The notes below the pieces were generated by a model that was given only the letters and a program-made list of their open reading frames with translations, had not been told where the DNA came from and ran no database searches. DNA of 12,487 nucleotides from Sphingomonadaceae bacterium (GTDB lineage Bacteria > Pseudomonadota > Alphaproteobacteria > Sphingomonadales > Sphingomonadaceae). Where the stretch lies: assembly GCA_004282995.1 (NCBI GenBank), contig SHLU01000044.1:1-12487 (forward strand). The letters run 5' to 3'. Positions 7,012-12,487 of the stretch are shown here, in pieces (positions within the stretch are counted from its first letter, which is position 1; each line of letters begins with the position of its first letter). Both the position numbers and the translations under genes were made by a program.

Positions 7012-7895
7012 CTTCTAACATCGATAAGTCCGCCGTCGCCGGAGGGTTCAAGCGTGAGGACGAGCCCATCCGGCCCGGTAAAACGTTCCGAGCCTTCCAG
7101 ACCACCCATATGAATCACCTGATTGGCAAGTCGCAAGGCAAGCAGGGCCGCCTCTGACGTGTATTGCGCGATGCCTGAGCGAATTCGCAGTTCTTGACCG
7201 CTGAAGTAGGCAAGACCTTCTGTCACCACATGCCCCTCGGCAGTGTCATGGGTCGCCATCAGCCAGGAAATTGGCAGTGGCCCAGTGCCGTTGCCTCCTG
7301 CGATCATGCTCTCGAGCGATTTGGGATCTGCCGCCATGCGCGAGGCAAGCCAACAGACACCAGCGCAATCCTCGAACGAGCCGGCAAGGTCGACGGCAAC
7401 TTTCAGCAGCCCGCGCAGGATGGGAAGAAGCGCTTGGCCGGCCCGAATGTGCGGTCCCAGTCCAAGCCCGATGTGCGAACCCGGTATCAACGAACCTTCA
7501 GGTTGTGAGCCCAACCATCGCGTGATGTCGGGCATGGCATTTGCAGGTCCTGGAGTCAGCCCCGAACAATCATACGTCAGCCCGTCGCGCTGCAACTCCA
7601 CCCACAGGGTCTCTTCCGAGGCAATTTCGCTCGGCGTATCGCGAACTAAATTCAACCCCTCGATCGCCGCCACCGCAGCCGCAATTCCTGCGCTGTCCGG
7701 TCGTTGGCCTGAGGGAAAGAATAGCAACAGGTCCGGTTGCGATCCGGTGCTGCCTAAACGGTCCTCACTCTTCTGAATCGCCCTGTCCTCTGGAGATTGC
7801 TGCCCCGGTTCTTGCAGACAAACCCGGGTATAGTCGAGTCGGACACTGACAAGTGCCCGCAAACGGTACAGATTATCAGAAAACGCCGAGAGCAA
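7005..7895 (-). CDS. Uncharacterised protein, weakly DUF4261-like; start unresolved
   Basis: Up to 296 residues; I do not recognise a defined function. The segment from about 52 (PDLLLFFPSG) to the end looks like one folded domain. The stretch GHVVTEGLAYFSGQELRI in the C-terminal third vaguely recalls DUF4261 proteins, a low-confidence comparison. No signal peptide or membrane segment is evident. The first about 50 residues contain no ATG or GTG: candidate starts are TTG at 7895 (overlapping the flavodoxin gene by 20 nt), CTG at 7871 and TTG at 7862, none with a good ribosome site. The gene follows the flavodoxin-like gene directly, so translation may be coupled. A decayed 5' end or sequencing error is also possible. 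The uninterrupted length supports a real gene. It ends 9 nt from the convergent nitronate monooxygenase-like gene. Confidence 0.7.
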   Translation of the reverse strand: MLSAFSDNLYRLRALVSVRLDYTRVCLQEPGQQSPEDRAIQKSEDRLGSTGSQPDLLLFFPSGQRPDSAGIAAAVAAIEGLNLVRDTPSEIASEETLWVELQRDGLTYDCSGLTPGPANAMPDITRWLGSQPEGSLIPGSHIGLGLGPHIRAGQALLPILRGLLKVAVDLAGSFEDCAGVCWLASRMAADPKSLESMIAGGNGTGPLPISWLMATHDTAEGHVVTEGLAYFSGQELRIRSGIAQYTSEAALLALRLANQVIHMGGLEGSERFTGPDGLVLTLEPSGDGGLIDVRRD

Positions 7896-8364
7896 GTCCA
7901 GTCGCCAAGCCCTCTCCCAAATCTCTGCACTTGGCTAGATCGGACGGCTCCAGCACCTTGGGCGCGAGGATCCTCTCGGGCTCCTGCGCATGGGTGCAGA
8001 TAATGATCGGAGCCGCAACCCGCTTCAGCCGCCATCCTTTTGCAATCCGGTCAATCTGGCGCTGTGCGCCCTCCCCGTCCGACCCGGCGGCGATGGCAGT
8101 GGCATAGGGGCGCCCCTCGATCTTACCCAGCACCGGATAGTAGCAGCGGTCGAACATTTCCTTCATCAGCCCGCTCATCGTGGCAAGGTTTTCCGGGCAG
8201 ACGAAAAGATAACCCCCGGCGGCATGGATATTTGCGGGTTCCACCTCATCGGCACGCAGCAGACACGCAGCATCGCCAGCGCCCTCCGCCGCGGCGCGGG
8301 CCATCGCCTCGCTCGCGCCGGTACGACTGTGCCACGCAATCAGTAACGTCCCTGTCTCGCTCAT
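7876..8364 (-). CDS. Flavodoxin-like / NAD(P)H-dependent FMN reductase-type protein
   Basis: A 162-residue single-domain protein with flavodoxin fold signatures. The first strand and phosphate loop, LLIAWHSRTGASEA (7-20), should bind FMN phosphate. The second loop, CPENLATMSG (56-65), and the third, AAGSDGEGA (92-100), lie where flavodoxins contact the isoalloxazine ring. It is likely a small cytoplasmic electron-transfer or quinone/FMN-reductase-type protein; the partner is unknown. The ATG at 8364 places the first beta strand right at the N-terminus. The frame remains open much further upstream, but that part lies over recJ and has no flavodoxin character. It is divergent from recJ across 82 bp and upstream of the uncharacterised gene that ends at 7005. 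Confidence 0.85.
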   Translation of the reverse strand: MSETGTLLIAWHSRTGASEAMARAAAEGAGDAACLLRADEVEPANIHAAGGYLFVCPENLATMSGLMKEMFDRCYYPVLGKIEGRPYATAIAAGSDGEGAQRQIDRIAKGWRLKRVAAPIIICTHAQEPERILAPKVLEPSDLAKCRDLGEGLATGLALGVF

Positions 8365-8386
8365 AATCAGTAGGGTTTGCGCGTGA

Positions 8387-8403
8387 GCGTTGAAAGTCAA
8401 CGC
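8387..8403. repeat. Perfect 7+7 bp inverted repeat in the flavodoxin-recJ divergent region
   Basis: GCGTTGA (8387-8393), AAG spacer, TCAACGC (8397-8403). The 17-bp dyad lies between the two divergent starts (8364 and 8447). It contains TTGAAA on the plus strand and TTGACT on the minus strand, both -35-like. It may be an operator for either gene, or a fortuitous hairpin. Confidence 0.5.
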
Positions 8404-8446
8404 GCAGCCATTGGCCCGAAGCCACCAAAGCCCTAATGTCCGCGTC

Positions 8447-10234
8447 ATGGCTTCTCGTTCGCTCTCACATGTCTGCGGCGTCTCGCAATCGCTATCCGGC
8501 CGTGCCTGGCGCTGGCGCGGCGGCAATATGGAGTTGCCATCGGGGGCCATTGGATTGGAAGACAACATCGTCACCCAGTTGCTGCTTTCACGCGGGGTCG
8601 AACGCGAGGACCTCGAACGCCATCGCAAGCCTACACTGGCGGGTTTCCTCCCCGATCCATCTTGCTTCCAGGATATGGACAATGCCGCCGAACGGATCGC
8701 GCAGGCAATCCTCGCGGGCGAGACCATGACGGTCTATGGCGATTACGATGTTGACGGGGCGACCAGTGCTGCCCTGCTTATCCGCCTGTTCCGTATGCTC
8801 GGGCAAGACGCGCGTTACTACATCCCCGACAGGTTGCTCGAAGGCTACGGGCCGAGCGGGGAAGCATTGGTGAAGCTGGGTGAGCAGGGGTCGAGCCTGG
8901 TCATCACGGTCGATTGCGGAGCGATGGCGCAGGAAGCCCTGTCGATGGCTCGCGACGCCGGGGTCGATGTGATCGTGGTCGACCATCACAAATGTCCTCC
9001 CGACCTCCCGCCGACAATTGCGCTGGTCAATCCGAACCGGCTCGACGAAAGCGATGAAGCCGCAGCGCACGGACATCTGGCAGCGGTGGGCGTGGCTTTC
9101 CTGCTGGCAATCGCGGTTGTCCGGACCTTGCGTATACGGGGGTATTTTACCGAGCGGAGCGAACCTGACCTTCGCGGGCTGCTCGATCTTGTCGCCCTGG
9201 GTACGGTAGCTGACGTTGCCGCGCTGCACGGCCTTAATCGCGCTTTCGTTGCCCAGGGCCTTAAGGTGATGGCCAAGCGCAACAACGTCGGCATGAGCGC
9301 GCTGATCGATGCGAGCAGGTTGAAGCGCGCGCCAGTGTGCAGTGATCTGGGATTTGCCTTGGGCCCACGAATTAACGCCGGTGGCCGGGTCGGCGAATCA
9401 ACGCTCGGCGTGCGGCTTCTGACTACTGAGAATGCTGAGGAAGCCCAAGCAATCGCGGCGCAACTTTCCGCGTTGAACGAAGAGCGACGGGCCATAGAGG
9501 CCGACGTCCAACAAGCTGCCGAAGAGCAGTTGGCCGGCCAGCACAATCGCGCTGTTCATCTGGTGGCCGGACATGGCTGGCACCCGGGCGTGATTGGTAT
9601 CGTGGCCGGTCGTATCAAGGAGAAGACGGGTAAGCCTTCGATCGTCATCGCAATCGATGGGGAATCGGGTGAAGGCAAGGGTTCAGGCCGTTCGATTGCA
9701 GGCGTCGACCTGGGGGCCGCAATCATCGCTGCGCGCGAAAATGGCCTGCTGGTGGCTGGCGGTGGACACGCAATGGCCGCTGGCCTGACCATCGATGGCG
9801 ACCGGCTGGAACAGTTCAGCGATTGGCTCGAGGAACGCCTCGCCGGACCTGTTAGCCGGGCAGTGGCCGAACAGGCGGTGACGCTCGATCTCGCCGTGGG
9901 ACCTTCCGGTCTCACCCCCGACCTCGTGAATTCGCTCGATCTTGCCGGACCCTATGGCATCGGTTGGCCGGGGCCACGCGTAGCTGTTGGCCCGGTACAC
10001 GTCATAAAAGCAGATATCGTTGGCACCGATCACTTGCGGCTGATCGCGGGTTCGCCCGATGGCGGCACGCTGAAGGCCATCGCCTTCCGCGCTGCAAATA
10101 CCGAGTGGGGCCAGGCCATATTGCACGGTGCTCGGGGGCGGCGCCTGTGGCTCGCGGGTCGTGCGAAGATAGATGACTGGGGCAACCGTCCCGCTGCCGA
10201 GCTCCACCTCGAGGATGCTGCCTGGGCCGACTGA
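8447..10234 (+). CDS. recJ: Single-stranded-DNA-specific exonuclease RecJ
   Basis: A 5'-to-3' single-strand exonuclease used in RecF-pathway recombination and repair. The 595-residue length is normal. DHH-superfamily motifs are all present: YGDYDVDGATS (97-107; D99, D101, D103), VDCG (D156), VVDHHKCP (D179, H180, H181) and GTVADVA (D256). The DHHA1 domain follows with GHGWHPGVIGIVAGR, GSGRSIAG and GGGHAMAAG, and a C-terminal OB-like region ends with LHLEDAAW. I chose the ATG at 8447; an in-frame TTG at 8390 would add 19 residues of poor character. No Shine-Dalgarno sequence precedes 8447. A weak TTGGCC-N17-TAATGT pair at 8411-8439 would start RNA almost on this ATG, so leaderless translation is possible. 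No active-site residue is missing. Confidence 0.96.
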   Translation: MASRSLSHVCGVSQSLSGRAWRWRGGNMELPSGAIGLEDNIVTQLLLSRGVEREDLERHRKPTLAGFLPDPSCFQDMDNAAERIAQAILAGETMTVYGDYDVDGATSAALLIRLFRMLGQDARYYIPDRLLEGYGPSGEALVKLGEQGSSLVITVDCGAMAQEALSMARDAGVDVIVVDHHKCPPDLPPTIALVNPNRLDESDEAAAHGHLAAVGVAFLLAIAVVRTLRIRGYFTERSEPDLRGLLDLVALGTVADVAALHGLNRAFVAQGLKVMAKRNNVGMSALIDASRLKRAPVCSDLGFALGPRINAGGRVGESTLGVRLLTTENAEEAQAIAAQLSALNEERRAIEADVQQAAEEQLAGQHNRAVHLVAGHGWHPGVIGIVAGRIKEKTGKPSIVIAIDGESGEGKGSGRSIAGVDLGAAIIAARENGLLVAGGGHAMAAGLTIDGDRLEQFSDWLEERLAGPVSRAVAEQAVTLDLAVGPSGLTPDLVNSLDLAGPYGIGWPGPRVAVGPVHVIKADIVGTDHLRLIAGSPDGGTLKAIAFRAANTEWGQAILHGARGRRLWLAGRAKIDDWGNRPAAELHLEDAAWAD

Positions 10235-10241
10235 ACAAAAA

Positions 10242-10263
10242 GAGCGGCGTCACGCCCTTTCTG
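10242..10263 (+). terminator. Weak terminator-like hairpin after recJ
   Basis: GGCG (10246-10249), TCA loop, CGCC (10253-10256), then CTTTCT, starting just after the recJ stop. The stem is short and the T-tract interrupted. On the opposite strand the same stem is followed by TTTTT, but no minus-strand gene ends here. Confidence 0.3.
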
Positions 10264-10266
10264 GGC

Positions 10267-10295
10267 TTGACCGTTTCAATTCACGTCCCTAGATG
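10267..10295 (+). promoter_or_regulatory. Putative tRNA-Glu promoter with GC-rich discriminator
   Basis: TTGACC (10267-10272), 17-bp spacer, TAGATG (10290-10295), then the G/C-only stretch CGCGG. The -35 element is good and the -10 weak. A GC discriminator is typical of stringently controlled stable-RNA promoters. It lies about 30 nt before the mature tRNA. An inverted repeat, CGTCCC (10284-10289)/GGGACG (10310-10315), flanks the presumed start site. Confidence 0.45.
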
Positions 10296-10324
10296 CGCGG
10301 CTCGCCTCCGGGACGGGACCAAAT

Positions 10325-10399
10325 GGCCCCTTCGTCTAGCGGTTAGGACGCGGCCCTTTCACGGCTGAAACACGGGTTCGATTCCCGTAGGGGTCACCA
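10325..10399 (+). tRNA. tRNA-Glu (anticodon UUC), CCA encoded
   Basis: A 75-nt cloverleaf. The acceptor stem GGCCCCT/AGGGGTC pairs over 7 bp with one G-U. The anticodon stem CGGCC/GGCTG encloses loop CTTTCAC with anticodon TTC at 10358-10360, reading GAA/GAG. The T-arm is ACGGG-TTCGATT-CCCGT. Discriminator A10396 is followed by a genome-encoded CCA (10397-10399). It stands alone between recJ and phoR. Confidence 0.97.
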
Positions 10400-10505
10400 C
10401 CCCGGAGGCGCATTTCCACATTATCAATGTCTGGTTGACCTGCGATTATGCAGGCATGCCCGACTTTATTCACCCCCCGGCTAGCAGCTCCCGCGTATCA
10501 CTATT

Positions 10506-11753
10506 ATGGCGACTGCCATGAACGCGGAGACCACCTTCCCTTGGCCTGGGATACTGCTCGCACTGGGCACGACTGCCGTGCTGTCGGCAGCCGGTCTCAA
10601 CACCGGGCTGGCGCTGCTGCTGCTGCTGGTCTGGATCGGATCTCTCTGGCTCGTGCTTCCGCGCGATGAGGCTCTGCCGCAGAAACCTGCCAAAACACCG
10701 TTCTCGCGGGAAGGCATGGCCGAGATCATCGAGCATTCGGGTACGCCACTGGTGATCACCCAGCGCAATCGCATCATTATCGCCAACCGTGCCGCCCGCG
10801 AGGTTCTGGGAAACTATATTATCGAGCAGGATGTGCGGATGGCTTTTCGCCATCCCGAGGCGATTGCCATGATGGATCGCAGCACACCCGGCGATGCCAT
10901 TGTGACGGGGCTGGTCAGACCGAAAGACATTTGGCGCATCAGCCGTTACCAGATGGATGAAAAGCTCGCAGTGATCGAGCTGATCAACAAGACCGCAGAA
11001 GCCGATATCAGTCGGGCGCACACTGACTTTGTCGCCAATGCCAGTCACGAGTTGCGCACTCCGCTGGCATCGATCATCGGCTATGTCGAAACTCTTAGCG
11101 AAGATCCGGCCGGCCTCGACACTGCGACCGCACGCAAATTTCTTGACACTATCCACCGCGAAGCACGGCGGCTGCAGGCATTGGTCAGCGACCTCATGTC
11201 ACTCTCGCGCATCGAAGCGGAAAAGCATGAACGTCCGCAGACGCGGGTGGAACTACATAGCCTGGTCGACCGCGCAGCGCGCGATGCTGCCATGCACAGC
11301 GGGCGCGAAGGCCGGCTGGACTTGCAAATCGAGGGCGAGTTCGAGATCGCCGGCGACCGGCAACAGCTCGAACAACTGGTCCGCAATCTGGTTGATAATG
11401 CTTTCAATTATGGCGGTGACGAAAGCGATGTGACCGTGCGACTGTTTCGCGCCAGGAACGGCGATGCCCACCTCAATGTCATCGATCGCGGCGATGGCAT
11501 TGCCCCTGAGCATGTGCCCCATTTGACCCGTCGCTTTTATCGCACCGATCCTGGACGCAGCCTCGCTACAGGCGGAACGGGCCTGGGCCTGGCGATCGTC
11601 AAGCATATCGTCCAGCGCCATCGCGGACGGCTCGATATCGCCAGCGAGTTGGGCCAGGGCACCACGATTTCCGTGCGCTTTCCTCCTCTCGATGAGCAGG
11701 ATTCCAAGGCGTCTCGCGCAACCGCCAACGATAGCGCGGAGGGTGGCGGATGA
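10506..11753 (+). CDS. phoR: Phosphate regulon sensor histidine kinase PhoR
   Basis: A 415-residue membrane histidine kinase. Two short hydrophobic segments (about 12-30 and 33-50) form an N-terminal hairpin with almost no periplasmic loop, as in PhoR. A PAS-like domain (about 68-160) is followed by HisKA with FVANASHELRTPLASIIGY (175-193; phospho-acceptor H181). The HATPase domain has the N box LVDNAFNYGG (N298), the G1 box DRGDGIAP (327-334) and the G2 box GGTGLGLAIVKHIV (356-369). PhoR phosphorylates PhoB under phosphate limitation, with the Pst transporter acting as the sensor input. PhoR rather than another kinase is supported by the Pho box and pstC immediately downstream. The start has no clear ribosome site; an ATG at 10518 is an alternative. 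phoB is not in the window. Confidence 0.93.
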   Translation: MATAMNAETTFPWPGILLALGTTAVLSAAGLNTGLALLLLLVWIGSLWLVLPRDEALPQKPAKTPFSREGMAEIIEHSGTPLVITQRNRIIIANRAAREVLGNYIIEQDVRMAFRHPEAIAMMDRSTPGDAIVTGLVRPKDIWRISRYQMDEKLAVIELINKTAEADISRAHTDFVANASHELRTPLASIIGYVETLSEDPAGLDTATARKFLDTIHREARRLQALVSDLMSLSRIEAEKHERPQTRVELHSLVDRAARDAAMHSGREGRLDLQIEGEFEIAGDRQQLEQLVRNLVDNAFNYGGDESDVTVRLFRARNGDAHLNVIDRGDGIAPEHVPHLTRRFYRTDPGRSLATGGTGLGLAIVKHIVQRHRGRLDIASELGQGTTISVRFPPLDEQDSKASRATANDSAEGGG

Positions 11754-11763
11754 GCCTTTCAAC

Positions 11764-11773
11764 CCCGATCGGG
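11764..11773. repeat. 10-bp perfect palindrome CCCGATCGGG before the Pho box
   Basis: It lies 11 nt after the phoR stop and 6 nt before the first Pho repeat. It is too short and lacks a T-run, so it is not a convincing terminator. It may be incidental. Confidence 0.3.
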
Positions 11774-11779
11774 CAGCCG

Positions 11780-11812
11780 CTGTCATCAATCTGCCATAAA
11801 TCGGCATCATTG
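11780..11812 (+). promoter_or_regulatory. Pho box (PhoB binding site) upstream of pstC
   Basis: Direct 11-bp units: CTGTCATCAAT (11780-11790) and CTGCCATAAAT (11791-11801), with a weaker third unit CGGCATCATTG (11802-11812). The first two match the CTGTCAT-N4-CTGTCAT PHO box with one substitution. A -10-like AGTAAT lies at 11825-11830, 12 bp past the third unit, suiting PhoB-activated promoters that lack a -35 element. It predicts phosphate-starvation induction of pstC onward, independent of phoR readthrough. Confidence 0.85.
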
Positions 11813-11917
11813 CCCGAGACCGTTAGTAATGCGTGCAACTGGCTGCGGCTTGCAGATGTGTTGCCCCGTCGCCGTACGCATTCCCTGCTGAACGAGATCC
11901 GGGATCGCCGTTAGGTC

Positions 11918-12487
11918 ATGTCGCCTGCCTTCTTGATATTGTTAGCCCTCGGTCTTGGCCTGATTGGCTGGCTGGCCGGAAGGGCACGGGCATGGACCTT
12001 TGTTCGCAAGGCGGATGCAGCCATCATATCGGCACGACCGATCTACCACGCCTGGTATGTCGCGCTGTGGGTCGCGGTACCGCTACTGTTGTTTGCCATC
12101 GCGTGGAGCGCGCTAGCTCCAACACTGGTCATGCAATCGGTTCTAGCGAGTCCGGAAGCCAGCCAGCTGCCGGCCTTTTCATTCGTGCGCGATACCTTGC
12201 TGTCCGAGGCCCGAGCGGTAGCGAACGGGTCTGCAAGCACAGTTTTCAATCCCAATGCGCGGCCCCTCGTCGCTCCGTTCCGCGAGGCAATGAACTTCTA
12301 TAACTGGATCGGTTTCGGGCTCGGCCTTTCCATTGCCTTGATCTGCGGTGTGTGGGCCTACACCAGGCTCAAGCCTGATTTCCGCGCCCGTTCGAGGGTA
12401 GAAAAGCTGATCATGGCGGTATTGCTGATGGCATCGCTGGTCGCCATTCTAACCACCTTCGGCATCCTGGCCTCGCTTGTATTCGAG
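11918..12487 (+). CDS. pstC: Phosphate ABC transporter permease PstC (N-terminal part; runs off window)
   Basis: One of the two inner-membrane permeases of the high-affinity PstSCAB phosphate importer. The 190 residues visible stay open to the window edge. Hydrophobic segments lie at about 3-20, 46-68, 130-149 and 164-189, separated by a polar stretch rich in small residues (about 75-125). This extended N-terminal region before the conserved permease core is common in alphaproteobacterial PstC proteins. The start ATG at 11918 is preceded by TTAGG at a short spacing. The upstream 164 nt carry the Pho box. No pstS sits between phoR and pstC. The core permease domain is not visible, so identity rests on the N-terminal hydrophobic pattern plus the phoR/Pho-box context. 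Confidence 0.85.
   Translation, partial: MSPAFLILLALGLGLIGWLAGRARAWTFVRKADAAIISARPIYHAWYVALWVAVPLLLFAIAWSALAPTLVMQSVLASPEASQLPAFSFVRDTLLSEARAVANGSASTVFNPNARPLVAPFREAMNFYNWIGFGLGLSIALICGVWAYTRLKPDFRARSRVEKLIMAVLLMASLVAILTTFGILASLVFE

Noticed and set aside
8365..8727. N-terminal extension of the flavodoxin frame over recJ
   Set aside because: The flavodoxin fold begins right after the ATG at 8364; the upstream residues are low-complexity antisense of recJ.
10400..10505. TTGACC at 10435-10440 as a phoR promoter
   Set aside because: No matching -10 element at the proper distance and no Pho box here; phoR expression control could not be assigned.
11829..11891. 20-codon ORF (MRATGCGLQMCCPVAVRIPC) between the Pho box and pstC
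   Set aside because: No ribosome site, no codon pattern suggesting a leader, and it overlaps the expected promoter start region; most likely chance.

Overview
This window looks like a chromosomal segment from an alphaproteobacterium, most likely order Sphingomonadales (Erythrobacter/Altererythrobacter-like). That placement rests on overall protein character, fairly high G+C, weak Shine-Dalgarno usage and the phoR-pst arrangement; it is inference without a database search. Nearly all of it is coding, and I see no mobile element, CRISPR array or large repeat.

Left part, minus strand (1-1457): an epoxide hydrolase that runs off the window edge and, upstream of it with an ATGA overlap, a PaaI-type hotdog thioesterase. 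This pair is divergent from the next block.

Plus-strand metabolic block (about 1513-6995): type-2 leuA, preceded by a good promoter and a tiny leucine-rich ORF that looks like an attenuation leader peptide; then an MBL-fold/double-rhodanese protein of the persulfide-dioxygenase type with an altered metal-binding motif, a PF04909-type amidohydrolase, and a nitronate monooxygenase-like flavoprotein. Apart from leucine synthesis, these genes and the epoxide hydrolase suggest accessory catabolism or detoxification.

Middle, minus strand (7005-8364): a poorly characterised protein (weakly DUF4261-like) with no obvious ATG/GTG start, downstream of and overlapping or abutting a flavodoxin-like protein. 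The flavodoxin gene is divergent from recJ, and the 82 bp between them holds a perfect 7+7 bp inverted repeat.

Right part, plus strand (8447-12487): recJ (single-strand DNA exonuclease), tRNA-Glu(UUC) with an encoded CCA and a stable-RNA-like promoter, the phosphate-sensing histidine kinase phoR, a clear Pho box, and the start of pstC (phosphate ABC transporter permease, cut by the window end). The last three form the front of a phosphate-starvation module, in which the Pho box places pst expression under PhoB, the expected partner of PhoR.

The most interesting item is the putative leu leader: 16 codons with the run LLLRL, spaced so that transcription would begin at or next to its first AUG (a leaderless leader), as known for trpL in Sinorhizobium.
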